A stretch of DNA of 64,000 nucleotides from Paenibacillus guangzhouensis (GCF_009363075.1 NZ_CP045293.1:4756001-4820000), one strand, 5' to 3'; positions 28,234 to 37,479 are shown, counted from the stretch's first letter. Notes: generated from the letters alone by a model not told the origin. Translations and numbers: made by a program.

Positions 28234-28237
28234 GGCT

Positions 28238-29224
28238 TCAACCTTTCTGCTTCACTTGCTCCATAAACACCATCGCCAGCTGATAGATCTCATCCGGGAC
28301 ATAGAGGTAAATGCTGTGCGTCCCGCGCAGCGTCTTGACCTCCGATAAATGCAGCTTTGCTGCAAACGCATGATAGTCTTTTTGATTCTGAATCGTATAG
28401 ATCGAATCTTTGTATTGATCCGCGATCGCGTCCAAGAATAGGATCGGCGTGTCTGCTGGATAAGGCAAGTTTAACGACTTCATACTATTATTGTAGCTCT
28501 GCAGCAGCTCCCGCTCCATATCCCGGTTGAAAAATTGCCGGTACGATATCGCCTTGTACCTCTCCTTCTCCTGCTCCGTCAGAAAAGATTGGCGAAGGAC
28601 CTCCGGATTATACACCATCGAAGGCGCAAAGCGATGAAACCCTAACGCCGTTAATAGGTTCGTTCCCCGAACCATGACCGAGTCTATGAACCCGAGCGGG
28701 TGAGCGACATACTGCTGTGGCAGGCCAATATCTAGCGCGATGATGCCTTTGACCTCCGCCGGGTACTTCTGCGCCCAATAAATCGCCTCAATGCCGGAAA
28801 TCGAATGCGGTACCAAAATATACGGCGGTTTATTCCCGGTCTGCATGAGGGCCTCTCTCGTCTGCTCCAGGATCTTATCGATATCCCGGTCATCGCCTGA
28901 CACATCGCTGTAGCCATACCCGGCCCGCTCCACGACGGCAATCTTGTTCTCCTGTGAAAACTTGCGATACATCCCCCTCAGTTCATACATCGGCGCTGCA
29001 ATCCCCGAACCCGGCATGAATACGTACGTATCCTGACCGTTCCCCTCTTGATAGACGTGGATGTCCTGTCCGTCCACTTGAGCCAGTGAGCCCTCCTCCT
29101 TCAAAAGTGCCGATTCCCTGCTAAGCTGAACCTGGTTGTTAATAAAAGCAGCGATGGTTGCAAGTAGTATCACGGCTAGTAATGTAATGCTGGCTTTCTT
29201 TAATACATTAAGTAATTTCTGCAT
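28238..29224 (-). CDS. membrane-anchored alpha/beta hydrolase
   Basis: A 328-residue protein with one N-terminal helix (about 10-30) that anchors it or serves as an uncleaved signal. The alpha/beta fold shows an oxyanion PGSG loop, the nucleophile elbow PHSISG (Ser), an Asp in FLDAIADQ and a His in RGTHSIYL. Known relatives are esterases and lipases of unknown substrate. As first gene of an operon with a response regulator, histidine kinase and acetyltransferase, it may be the effector of that system. Confidence 0.82.
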   Translation of the reverse strand: MQKLLNVLKKASITLLAVILLATIAAFINNQVQLSRESALLKEEGSLAQVDGQDIHVYQEGNGQDTYVFMPGSGIAAPMYELRGMYRKFSQENKIAVVERAGYGYSDVSGDDRDIDKILEQTREALMQTGNKPPYILVPHSISGIEAIYWAQKYPAEVKGIIALDIGLPQQYVAHPLGFIDSVMVRGTNLLTALGFHRFAPSMVYNPEVLRQSFLTEQEKERYKAISYRQFFNRDMERELLQSYNNSMKSLNLPYPADTPILFLDAIADQYKDSIYTIQNQKDYHAFAAKLHLSEVKTLRGTHSIYLYVPDEIYQLAMVFMEQVKQKG

Positions 29225-29373
29225 CGTCTCGATCTCCCTTCCACTTCATGCTTATAGGATACGATCGAATAATAAATTTCTAGTGAATGCTGCATAGAAA
29301 CCAACCGTCACGCTCTGGGCGAAATAACATATGTATATGGGGGAAAGGAAAATTGGGAAGGGGCTGAAGACAT

Positions 29374-29853
29374 ATGTACGAATTGACATTGGAGACCGCT
29401 AAGGGGCTAATTGAGGCCGCGGAACGAAAAGCCAGGTCCATGGGGCTGAACTGTGACATCGCCATCGTCGATGCAGGCGGGAATCTCGTCGCATTCCATC
29501 GCATGGATCGGGCGCGGATCGCCGGAATCCGGATCTCGCAGGATAAAGCCTGGACGAGCGCCGCGATGCAGATGCCAACCGAGAATCTGGCGAAAGGAGC
29601 GCAGCCGGGAGGTCCGATGTTCGGCATCAATACGACGAACGACGGCAGGCTCGTTATTCTGCCAGGAGGCATTCCGCTTGTGCGCTCAGAACGTGTCGTC
29701 GGAGCGATCGGCGTAAGTGGAGGAACGAGCGCGCAGGATGCCGAAGTGGCTGCCGCGGCCGTTCAGGCATTCGAGAGCATGAGAGAGGACGATGTCGTCG
29801 CGACCGGGCGCATCGGATCTGCGCAAGTGCGCGGATTTTCTGCCAGAGACTGA
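29374..29853 (+). CDS. GlcG/HbpS-family haem-binding-type protein
   Basis: A 159-residue protein of the Haem_degrading (DUF336) family. Typical phrases are AIVDAGGNLVAFHRMD, KAWTSAAM, GGIPLV and GAIGVSGGTSAQDAEVA. Members include HbpS, a redox and haem sensor, and GlcG, of unsettled function. No signal peptide. GGAAGGGG lies about 13 bases before the start. It stands alone, divergent from the hydrolase operon, with its own terminator. Confidence 0.85.
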   Translation: MYELTLETAKGLIEAAERKARSMGLNCDIAIVDAGGNLVAFHRMDRARIAGIRISQDKAWTSAAMQMPTENLAKGAQPGGPMFGINTTNDGRLVILPGGIPLVRSERVVGAIGVSGGTSAQDAEVAAAAVQAFESMREDDVVATGRIGSAQVRGFSARD

Positions 29854-29873
29854 TTCTCGTGCCCTCCGGAAGA

Positions 29874-29904
29874 AAACAGGAGCTGCCATTAGCAGCTCCT
29901 GTTT
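29874..29904 (+). terminator. intrinsic terminator after the GlcG/HbpS-like gene
   Basis: AAACAGGAGCTGC and GCAGCTCCTGTTT arms with a five-base loop. Confidence 0.85.
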
Positions 29905-30097
29905 CGTCTTATACATTTTTAATACGATTAACATCCTGAGTTGCGGAGTGCAACATGAATGCCGTAGGCTCGGCGAAAGTCCTTCGCTTGCAGGAAGCAT
30001 ACCAGGCAAATTCAAATGATCCACAAAAAAAGCCGCGATCAGCAAATTTGCTGCGCAACTTTTTTACATAGAATCATAGAAGCGTTATCCCAAATTT

Positions 30098-30373
30098 TTA
30101 TTTTAAATATACATCAGCATAATCTTCATGACGGTCAAATTGACTTCTGGCGAAAGGACATAATGGCATAATCTTAATCCCTTTCATTCGGGCAAACTCG
30201 ACTAATCGCTTCACTAACGCCTGTCCTACACCTTGACCGCGTAGACTATCGGTAACAATAGTGTGATCTACTATAATGGTATGATTTCCACTGTGAATAT
30301 AATGTATTTCAGCTTCCCTCCAATTCTCTTCTCCCACATAAAAGCTGTTCACATCTTCTTTTATTTCAAGCAT
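30098..30373 (-). CDS. small GNAT-like acetyltransferase (YjdJ type)
   Basis: A 91-residue one-domain acetyltransferase-like protein. The acetyl-CoA loop is visible as SLRGQGVGQALVKRLVEFAR, and it ends with a CPFARSQFDRHEDY segment whose Cys-Pro-Phe is typical of the Acetyltransf_CG (YjdJ) subfamily. The start at 30373 has GGGGGG six bases upstream. Substrate unknown. From about here leftwards to 39.6 kb the base composition becomes AT-richer. Confidence 0.85.
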   Translation of the reverse strand: MLEIKEDVNSFYVGEENWREAEIHYIHSGNHTIIVDHTIVTDSLRGQGVGQALVKRLVEFARMKGIKIMPLCPFARSQFDRHEDYADVYLK

Positions 30374-30432
30374 CATATTCCCCCCCATTTATATGCTTGC
30401 CCCTAAGTTAGATAATAATTTATGTAGTTAAG

Positions 30433-30669
30433 TTATTGCGGACGTTCAATAGAAAAGACTCTTCCAAGAGTGGAATAGAAGCTGCCTGCTAAACGGCTAA
30501 CCGGGTTTCGTGCCCCCGTCTTATACAGAGTTGCCGCTACCAAAGCCTCCGGAAGAACCCTGCCACCCTTTGCCAGGCTGAATAAATATTGACCTATTTC
30601 AAAGCTTAGTTTAAGTGCAATAGGCAGGAGCTCTCCGGCAGCTTGTTCGCGTAATGATTCTCTGCTCAA
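30433..30669 (-). CDS. unrecognised 78-residue ORF in frame behind the GAPDH stop
   Basis: Not recognised. The TTG start is weakly supported (AAGGAAAC 11 bases upstream). The frame is the same as that of the GAPDH gene and remains open right back to its TAG stop, 14 codons upstream. Composition looks protein-like (amphipathic helices, SFYSTLGRVFSIE end). It may be a small separate gene, an extension reached by UAG readthrough, or the remnant of a fused domain. Confidence 0.4.
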   Translation of the reverse strand: MSRESLREQAAGELLPIALKLSFEIGQYLFSLAKGGRVLPEALVAATLYKTGARNPVSRLAGSFYSTLGRVFSIERPQ

Positions 30670-30711
30670 TACAACGGTAGTTTCCTTAAAGGCAACATAA
30701 TCTGCAACATA

Positions 30712-31710
30712 CTATTTTGTAACAAGAAAAGCAGCAACTTCAGCTAGCCGAGATGCGTAACCCCACTCATTATCATACCAAGCGGCTACTGATAAAAGCT
30801 CGCCCTGCACTTGGGTCAATGGCAGATCAATAATGGATGAATGAGGATCCCCTACAATACGGGAAGAAGCCCATTCACCCTCCAATACATTTAGAACTCC
30901 CTGAAGTTCACCTTCATTAGCTGCAAGGCGGAACATGTCATTGATCTCTTGAACGGAGCATGATTTCTCTGTTATCAGATTAAGCTCCGCAATGCTGCCT
31001 GTGCGAGTCGGGATTCGGTATGCTTTTCCAGTAATTTGGAGATCACTCCAAATAAACTTGAGAGCCTTAGCTGCTCCCGAGGATGATGGGATGATATTTT
31101 CTGCTGCTGCCCAAGAATCCCGCCGGTCCTTCATCGGCTGATCTGTTAAGGATTGTGTATTGGTATAAGAATGAACCGTTGAAAACAGGCCATACTTAAT
31201 CCCGTAATTTTCCTTAACTAATTTCACTACGGGTGCCAGCGCATTGGTTGTACAGCTGGCCATACTGATAATTTTATGCTTCTCCGGATCGAAGCTGCTG
31301 AGATTAATTCCTTTAAGCAAAACGGCGTCGCAGTCTTCGAGACTTTTACTTGGCCCGCTGACAAGCACACGCTTGGCACCGCGATCCAAGTGCAATTGTG
31401 CAACCGGTCTGGTTACAGCACGTCCCGTACAGTCAATCACCAACTCAACACCCAATTCTCCCCAATTAGGAACTTCATTGGACGAATTCATATACCGGAT
31501 TTCACGGCCGCCAATGATGATAGCTCCCTCTCGACTGAGGACCTCTTCATGCCAACGTTTATAATTTGTATCAACCTCAAAAAGCGCTGCTAGTATAGAT
31601 TCATCTTTTATATCAGAGATAGAGTAAGGTATAAAGAGCTTCTCTTGAAGTGCTACTCTAAGTAATTGCCGGCCGATTCGACCAAATCCAAATATTGCGA
31701 TTTTACTCAT
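30712..31710 (-). CDS. gap: glyceraldehyde-3-phosphate dehydrogenase, type I paralogue
   Basis: A 332-residue NAD-dependent enzyme. The Rossmann motif GFGRIGRQLLR, the active-site ASCTTNALAP (catalytic Cys near 153), the partner His in HSYTNTQ and the WYDNEWGYASR end are present. It stands alone rather than with pgk-tpi-pgm-eno and is AT-richer than the housekeeping genes, so it is probably a secondary copy. Sugar-phosphate dehydrogenases of this type can act in oxidative stress or on other aldehydes. GGGAGGG precedes the start. Confidence 0.85.
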   Translation of the reverse strand: MSKIAIFGFGRIGRQLLRVALQEKLFIPYSISDIKDESILAALFEVDTNYKRWHEEVLSREGAIIIGGREIRYMNSSNEVPNWGELGVELVIDCTGRAVTRPVAQLHLDRGAKRVLVSGPSKSLEDCDAVLLKGINLSSFDPEKHKIISMASCTTNALAPVVKLVKENYGIKYGLFSTVHSYTNTQSLTDQPMKDRRDSWAAAENIIPSSSGAAKALKFIWSDLQITGKAYRIPTRTGSIAELNLITEKSCSVQEINDMFRLAANEGELQGVLNVLEGEWASSRIVGDPHSSIIDLPLTQVQGELLSVAAWYDNEWGYASRLAEVAAFLVTK

Positions 31711-31751
31711 GATACCCTCCCGTTAGATCTTGTCTTTACTCATTGCTTGAT

Positions 31752-32699
31752 TTACTCCAATTCCTGCACTTGAATAGGCGTAAGGTTTTTTTCAATTTCA
31801 GCACGGCTGGCTTCAAGCCACGATGGCAGCATTAATGCCTCGCCCAGATGCTCTTCAGGTTCATCATTTGCGAAACCTGGCGGGTCTGTCGCAATTTCAA
31901 ACAAAATGCCGCCTTGTTCACGAAAATAGATAGCATGGAAATACTGTCGGTCAATAATTGGTGTAGGATGAAAACCACTTTTTTCGACATGGCTCCTCCA
32001 TGCATCATGGTCTTCAAAATCCTTGGCTCGCCACGCGATATGGTGAACGGTGCCTGAACCGGGGATCCCGCGCTCCATTGGCTCGGCATTCACGTCAATA
32101 AGGTTGCCGATATCCCCTTCTGCTTTATATCGAATAAAGCCGCTATCCTGCCCGACTTTTTCAAGACCCAATACGTCCTCAAGAACCTGCATGGTCTTTG
32201 CGGATGCAGTGCTGTACAGCACTGCGCCACCAAATCCTTTGATAGCCTTATCCGTCGGAATACCTCCGAATGACCACGTATTAGGAGCTCCGTCTGCCCG
32301 TTCAACAATCTCTAACTGAAGACCATCAAGATCTGAAAATTCGATATAGTTTTCGGAAAAACGGGTGCTTTCTGTGAAGGAAATATCGAACGCAGCAAGG
32401 CGTGCTTTCCAAAAACCAAGTGCGCCTATTGGTACAGCGTATGTTGTTGTACCTACTTGTCCTCCTCCTATGCGACCTTTATGAGAAAATTCGTGCGGGA
32501 AGAATGTAATAATAGTTCCAGGGCTGCCTTTTTCATTGCCGAAGTACAAATGATATACTTCAGGTGCGTCAAAGTTAATTGTTTTTTTAACAAGACGAAG
32601 ACCTAGGACTCCAGCATAAAAATCTACATTCTTCTGCGCATCCTTCACGAAACAAGTAATATGATGGATGCCCGCTGTTTTCTTTATGATATTACCCAT
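31752..32699 (-). CDS. VOC-family ring-cleaving dioxygenase (MhqO type)
   Basis: A 315-residue protein with two glyoxalase/extradiol dioxygenase modules. The metal His is seen in GIHHITCFVKD, further His in GTVHHIAW and a Glu in ILFEIATD. Bacillus relatives (MhqO, YkcA) degrade quinones and hydroquinones. The ATG at 32699 is chosen because AAGGAG lies ten bases upstream; the frame extends 28 codons further without support. It lies near Dps, an MFS pump and a chloroperoxidase-like hydrolase, a set fitting defence against electrophiles. Confidence 0.85.
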   Translation of the reverse strand: MGNIIKKTAGIHHITCFVKDAQKNVDFYAGVLGLRLVKKTINFDAPEVYHLYFGNEKGSPGTIITFFPHEFSHKGRIGGGQVGTTTYAVPIGALGFWKARLAAFDISFTESTRFSENYIEFSDLDGLQLEIVERADGAPNTWSFGGIPTDKAIKGFGGAVLYSTASAKTMQVLEDVLGLEKVGQDSGFIRYKAEGDIGNLIDVNAEPMERGIPGSGTVHHIAWRAKDFEDHDAWRSHVEKSGFHPTPIIDRQYFHAIYFREQGGILFEIATDPPGFANDEPEEHLGEALMLPSWLEASRAEIEKNLTPIQVQELE

Positions 32700-32865
32700 C
32701 TTTCCCATACTCCTTCTGCTAGATTTTTCGATCATGCTAATCACTGAACATACTCCTGGTTCAAATGATAGAGAAAAGAGCAACAGCGAACAATTCCAAT
32801 ATTTCTATACTTACATAGCGAATTTACTATATCTTTGACCCGAATAACCCATTTGGTTCCAATAC

Positions 32866-32894
32866 AAAAAGCCGGGGATTTTCCCCGGCTTTTT
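32866..32894 (-). terminator. intrinsic terminator of dps
   Basis: AAAAAGCCGGGGA and TCCCCGGCTTTTT arms, very GC-rich stem with T runs on both strands. Confidence 0.9.
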
Positions 32895-32928
32895 GCGTTA
32901 ACATAGCAGATTAAAAAACGGATCTGGA

Positions 32929-33366
32929 TTACCCTAAGAATGATTTCAACATCCATACATGCTTTTCGAGCGAGTAATGAATGGCCAAAAGCATATCTCC
33001 GGTTGTCTCGTCATCCTCACGACTAGCGATACTCATACCTTCTTTAAGCTCATTAACCATAGTTCCAAAATCGGCTACAAGCGTGCGAACCATCTCCGTA
33101 GCGCTTTCATTGCCTACTGCATCTTTTACCGTTGCGGTTTCAAGAATTCCATGCAAAGTCGCTACAGGGCTGCCGCCTAATGCCAGTAGCCGCTCAGCAA
33201 GATTGTCCACATGAAGTGCAGCCTCCGTGTATAGTTCTTCAAACTTTAAATGTAAAGTGAAGAACTGTTGACCTTTGACATACCAATGATAGTTATGGAG
33301 TTTGGTGAACAGAAGACTCCAGTTCGCTATCTGAGTGTTTAACACTATCATAAGTTTTTCAGACAT
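32929..33366 (-). CDS. dps: Dps/MrgA-family mini-ferritin
   Basis: A 145-residue protein that assembles into a 12-mer, oxidises and stores iron with peroxide and can protect DNA. Ferroxidase residues lie in LHNYHWYVKGQQF (His) and LHVDNLAERLLALGG (Asp, Glu). AAAGGGG stands before the ATG, and a 16-bp palindrome sits just upstream of that site (33383-33398). Confidence 0.92.
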   Translation of the reverse strand: MSEKLMIVLNTQIANWSLLFTKLHNYHWYVKGQQFFTLHLKFEELYTEAALHVDNLAERLLALGGSPVATLHGILETATVKDAVGNESATEMVRTLVADFGTMVNELKEGMSIASREDDETTGDMLLAIHYSLEKHVWMLKSFLG

Positions 33367-33382
33367 AAAAAAGCCCCTTTCT

Positions 33383-33398
33383 AATTTAGCACTAAATT
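33383..33398. promoter_or_regulatory. palindrome before dps
   Basis: AATTTAG-TG-CTAAATT (minus strand), a perfect inverted repeat directly before the dps ribosome site. It could be a repressor operator or an mRNA hairpin. It does not match the PerR box. Confidence 0.4.
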
Positions 33399-33605
33399 CC
33401 AGGACCCACTATAACACACCAACAACCCCCTGTATACGCGGATTTTCAATTATAAGAAAAAGCTATATGAGACATAGAAAGATCGATATTGATCGTGCGA
33501 ACCACCGTTTATACGATTGTATTACATATCTAGTTCTTGGAATTCATTATCTTTAGAACTCCTAGACTGGAACATGAATCTCACCAACGATAAAGGAGAG
33601 TTTGA

Positions 33606-34031
33606 ATGGGAGTACGTTTTTTAAAAATGGCAGTTATTTATATTATTCTCGGTATTGGCATTGGAATCTACATGGGTGCAACACTGAACTTTGCATTGTT
33701 TAGTGTTCATTCCCACACCAATCTTTTCGGATGGGCAACTTTGGCCCTTTGCGGATTTACTTATCTGCGTTTTCCAAAAGCCGCAGAGTCCCAACTAGCT
33801 AAATGGCACTTCTGGTTGCAGGGCACAGGCTTGCCAATCATGTTGATCTCGCTATCATTTATGGCAAACGGTTATGATCAGGAATGGTTACCGACTATAA
33901 AACGTATAGGTGAATCCGTTGCCGGAAGTGGAATTCTTGTTTTTGCTGTCAACGTATTTTTAAATGTTAAGGAAACCCATATAACTGTAAAAAAAGAAAC
34001 GTATGCTGAAAAAAAGGGGGGGAGCTTTTGA
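33606..34031 (+). CDS. small membrane protein, haem-copper-oxidase-subunit-I-like
   Basis: A 141-residue protein with four hydrophobic helices (about 8-28, 37-55, 67-86, 105-120). The HSHTNLFGW motif in helix 2 resembles a haem-ligand region of cytochrome oxidase subunit I and NorB-related short proteins, but most of that family is missing, so a catalytic role is doubtful. AAGGAGAG lies five bases before the ATG. The stop overlaps the MFS start (TTGA). Confidence 0.65.
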   Translation: MGVRFLKMAVIYIILGIGIGIYMGATLNFALFSVHSHTNLFGWATLALCGFTYLRFPKAAESQLAKWHFWLQGTGLPIMLISLSFMANGYDQEWLPTIKRIGESVAGSGILVFAVNVFLNVKETHITVKKETYAEKKGGSF

Positions 34032-35242
34032 TTAACCCCGTAAAGCCAATTGCACCGCGTTATAATCTTACGACCCTTATTCTATTCTGGTGCTCATTAA
34101 TTGTCGTCTCTTCCCTATATTTAACGATCCCTCTGTTCACCATATTTGAGGACGTATTCCAGGTCTCATCTTCCCAAGCGACTTGGGCAGGAAGCGCCTT
34201 TTCCTTTGCTTTTGCCGGTGGAGGACTCCTGTTCGGGGGGCTTTCTGATCGCTATGGGCGAAAAAAAATGATGATCTCCGGGTTATGCTTACTCACGGCA
34301 TCAACCCCTTTTATAGGAACCGTTCATGAGTTTCAATGGCTTATTGTTCTAAGGGTTATACAGGGATTGGCAGCATCCATGTTTCCGTCTTCAGTGTTAG
34401 CCTACGCTATGGAGATGTTCCCAACGAATAAAAGGGTAACGATCATTGGGTTTATAAGCACCGCCTTTTTAATGGCCAGTATCGTGGGACAGATCTATAG
34501 CAGCACCGTTGTATTGGTACTAAGCTGGAAATATGTATTTACTATTCTTGGCATTGTTTATTTGGTTTCGCTTTTTTTGATTACAGTATGTATACCCACA
34601 GATATAATACAGAAGCCGGAGGGCAATTTTTTTTCTCCTTTAAAGCGCATTGGTGGTATTTTTAAGAAAAAAAGTTTGCCTATCTGTTACATCATTTCCT
34701 CAACTCTCTTTATTTCACTCGTCGGTTTCTTCTCCACGCTTGGAAGTTATCTAAGCAGCGCTCTCTTTGAACTGAGTCACCAGGAAATCCTATGGGTTCG
34801 TGCAGCCGGTATCATCGGTATGTTCATTTCTCCATTTGATGGAAGGCTCGTTACTAAGTTTGGTGTTAAAAATGTTCTATGGTGTGGTTTGATTATGGCC
34901 GGTATTGGTCTAGGTTTGATTGGCATTTGGGGGAACCTTACATTTTTAATCTTGACGAGTATTATTTTTACTGCTGGCATAGCTATGGCCCTTCCCGCCT
35001 TGTTATCATTAATAGGCACTTTAGCTGGAGAGTTAAGAGCTAGCGCTCTTTCTTTCCATATGTTTATGCTTTTCATTGGAGCTTCGCTTGGCCCTATCAT
35101 TTCCATTTATTTAATCGACACCCAAGGTCATAGGTTCACTTTCGAGGTGTTAGCCGGATTACTGCTGTTAAGTACGGTTGTCCCATTCTTTATTCGCTTA
35201 GAGGGGAAAGAAACCATTACCACTACCAATCAGCATAATTAA
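34028..35242 (+). CDS. MFS transporter
   Basis: A 404-residue proton-driven exporter of about twelve helices. The loop 2-3 signature is GGLSDRYGRKKM, with a fainter repeat in the second half. Similar proteins are the arabinose-efflux/Bcr-type pumps. Start is TTG inside the previous gene's stop, with GGGGGGAG upstream, so it is translationally coupled to the small membrane protein. It probably exports a toxic compound, given the neighbours. Confidence 0.87.
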   Translation: MINPVKPIAPRYNLTTLILFWCSLIVVSSLYLTIPLFTIFEDVFQVSSSQATWAGSAFSFAFAGGGLLFGGLSDRYGRKKMMISGLCLLTASTPFIGTVHEFQWLIVLRVIQGLAASMFPSSVLAYAMEMFPTNKRVTIIGFISTAFLMASIVGQIYSSTVVLVLSWKYVFTILGIVYLVSLFLITVCIPTDIIQKPEGNFFSPLKRIGGIFKKKSLPICYIISSTLFISLVGFFSTLGSYLSSALFELSHQEILWVRAAGIIGMFISPFDGRLVTKFGVKNVLWCGLIMAGIGLGLIGIWGNLTFLILTSIIFTAGIAMALPALLSLIGTLAGELRASALSFHMFMLFIGASLGPIISIYLIDTQGHRFTFEVLAGLLLLSTVVPFFIRLEGKETITTTNQHN

Positions 35243-35282
35243 AATAAGGTTAAGCATCATTAAGAGTCGAATGCAACAACGA

Positions 35283-35344
35283 AAATGCTCCCCTTACAGT
35301 AACAGGATTTCTTATTTTACCTGTCTACCGTAAGGGGAGCATTT
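35283..35344. terminator. long inverted repeat between converging genes
   Basis: Perfect 15-base arms AAATGCTCCCCTTAC and GTAAGGGGAGCATTT, with inner partial arms CAGG/CCTG. It can act as a terminator for both the MFS gene and the CDGSH gene, though its 32-base interior is longer than usual. Confidence 0.6.
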
Positions 35345-35427
35345 CACATACCTAGATCGCCTATACTTATGATTGAACAAGAACAGCCTCATATGGATCA
35401 AACCTTGATGGTTCTGCTTTCCTTCAA

Positions 35428-35622
35428 TCAAGCACGCGGTGCACTTTCAAATTTACCTTTGTGAGTCAAATCACAGAAAGGCTTTTGACTTGATAATCCA
35501 CACCGACAAAGAATAAAGCTCTCCTTTGTCTCGAAACGGTTACCGAGCGCATCAACCATTTCTACTTTACCTGTTATTCTTAACGGTCCATTATCATTGA
35601 CTTTAATTGTTACATCGGACAA
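35428..35622 (-). CDS. CDGSH iron-sulfur domain protein
   Basis: A 64-residue protein. The [2Fe-2S] motif reads CRCGLSSQKPFCDLTH: three Cys and one His in the correct spacing, with the usual CDG changed to CDL. Such proteins are redox-active electron or cluster carriers. TTG start with GAGGTGG seven bases upstream. It follows the amidohydrolase gene by 24 bases and is likely co-transcribed. Confidence 0.87.
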   Translation of the reverse strand: MSDVTIKVNDNGPLRITGKVEMVDALGNRFETKESFILCRCGLSSQKPFCDLTHKGKFESAPRA

Positions 35623-35646
35623 GATAATCCACCTCTTTCATGATAT

Positions 35647-37479
35647 TTAGAAGACAAAGCAATCCAAGTCACAGAAACCGCTGCCATGATGATGGTTACA
35701 CTTATGATGAAGATGGGCCTGTTTAGGTATATGGGCACTTGATCCACCACCCCCATATTCCAGCCCCTTGTAATAGCCTCCAAAGAAATTATGTGGAGAC
35801 CAGTCTGGACTAGCTTTTGGAGCTGGAGGCGACAAAGACTCAAATTCGTTAGTACCGTAGACAATCTTGCCCCCTACAACAGTGAAGACAGATTCAATTT
35901 TTTTAATTGCTTCTTCGGAGACATGAAAGAAATTATCGGAAAGAATTGAAAAATCAGCATATTGCCCCTCTTTGATTTGCCCTTTTACATCTTCTTCTTT
36001 GGAAAACCATGCATTCCCCGACGTATACATGCGAAGCGCTTCATGCCTCTCTACACGATTAGAATCAGGGTACAGGCTTAACCCACCTAATGTCTTGCCC
36101 GTCACTAACCAGTATAAGGCAACCCACGGATTATAACTGGCTACTCTTGTCGCATCTGTCCCTACGCCGACACGTAATCCAGACTTAATCATCTTGGTTA
36201 TCGGAGGAGCATTTTCCGCTGCTTTGGCCCCATATCTTTCGACGAAATACTCACCTTGAAAAGCCATTCGGCTCTGAACGGCGATCGAACCGCCTAATGC
36301 CACAACTCGCTCCAAATCCTTCTCCTGGATTGTTTCGGCATGATCCAGAATCCAGCGCAAGTCTTTGAATGGCACCTCTTTATTCACACGCTCAAATACA
36401 TCAAGGAAGCGTGTAATAGACTCTCCATAGGTTGCATGAAGACGAAATGGCCAGCGTTGTTCAACGAGGTGCCGAGAAACATCAAACAGTTCATCTTCAA
36501 GTACAGCAGGGAGTTCGGGACGAGGCTCTACAAAATCTTCAAAGTCTGCCGCGCTATAAACAAGCATTTCACCGGCACCGTTATGACGATAGTAAGTACT
36601 GCCCGTGTACGGCTGCGATGAAGCGGTCCATGTTTTAAAATCACTCAATTCATTCTTGGGATGCTGCGTGAATAAATTATACGCAGTGCGAACCGTAATT
36701 TCTTCACGTTTATCAAGTTCTGCAAACACTTGATAGTCATCGGGATAGTTCTGAAAGCCCCCACCAGCGTCAATAACGCTTGTAACTCCAAAACGATTCA
36801 ATTCCCTCATAAAAAGTCGGGTTGAATTCATTTGGTCCTCATAAGAAAGCGTTGGCCCTTTTGCTAAGGTAGAATACAAAATCGTTGCATTTGGTCTAGC
36901 GATGAGCATTCCTGTAGGATTGCCTTTACTATCCCTTTGGATTTCTCCACCCGGTGGATTTGGTGAATCTTTTGTATACCCAATGACTCGCAAGGCAGCT
37001 TTGTTCAGAAAAGCTTGACGGTAAAGATTGAGAATAAAAACGGGGGTGTCTGGAGCAATGCGATTGATCTCATCTAGCGTTGGCATCCGGCGTTCAATGA
37101 ATTGGAACTCTGTCCAGCCGCCTACAACACGGACCCAATGAGGAGCTGGCGTACGGTCGACCTGCTTTTTCAACATGCGCAATGCATCCGCTACGGATGG
37201 CACCCCATCCCAACGAAGTTCAAGGTTATAGTTGAGACCGCCTCGAATGAGATGAATATGGGAATCGTTCAATCCCGGTATTAACATTCGTTGGTTCGCG
37301 TTCACAACCTGAGTGGATGATCCAACATATTTCATGATTTCGGCATCATCTCCCACAGCCAGAAATTGGCCGTCCTTAATTGCAACTGCCGTTGCTGTAG
37401 GATTTGAATCGTCCATCGTTACAATACTGGCATTGTGAATGACCAAACTGGCCTCAAAATCTATCATTTTCATAGACAC
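35647..37479 (-). CDS. YtcJ-like metal-dependent amidohydrolase
   Basis: A 610-residue enzyme of the amidohydrolase superfamily (amidohydro_3). Metal ligands are visible in NDSHIHL, LHATYGESI, LDHAETIQ and GVGTDATR. GTG start with GGGAGAG eight bases upstream. The last 25 residues are rich in His and Cys (HLHHKCNHHHG, FCDLDC), unlike relatives, and could bind metal or come from a shifted ending. Substrate unknown, probably an N-acylated or imide compound. The small XapX gene precedes it. Confidence 0.83.
   Translation of the reverse strand: MSMKMIDFEASLVIHNASIVTMDDSNPTATAVAIKDGQFLAVGDDAEIMKYVGSSTQVVNANQRMLIPGLNDSHIHLIRGGLNYNLELRWDGVPSVADALRMLKKQVDRTPAPHWVRVVGGWTEFQFIERRMPTLDEINRIAPDTPVFILNLYRQAFLNKAALRVIGYTKDSPNPPGGEIQRDSKGNPTGMLIARPNATILYSTLAKGPTLSYEDQMNSTRLFMRELNRFGVTSVIDAGGGFQNYPDDYQVFAELDKREEITVRTAYNLFTQHPKNELSDFKTWTASSQPYTGSTYYRHNGAGEMLVYSAADFEDFVEPRPELPAVLEDELFDVSRHLVEQRWPFRLHATYGESITRFLDVFERVNKEVPFKDLRWILDHAETIQEKDLERVVALGGSIAVQSRMAFQGEYFVERYGAKAAENAPPITKMIKSGLRVGVGTDATRVASYNPWVALYWLVTGKTLGGLSLYPDSNRVERHEALRMYTSGNAWFSKEEDVKGQIKEGQYADFSILSDNFFHVSEEAIKKIESVFTVVGGKIVYGTNEFESLSPPAPKASPDWSPHNFFGGYYKGLEYGGGGSSAHIPKQAHLHHKCNHHHGSGFCDLDCFVF

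Noticed and set aside
30024..30066. Possible terminator with A7 and T6 flanks around GCAAATTTGC
   Set aside because: Arms pair poorly outside the central palindrome; not listed as a terminator.
35610..35864. 84-codon minus-strand ORF over the amidohydrolase end
   Set aside because: It overlaps the amidohydrolase in another frame and covers the CDGSH ribosome site.
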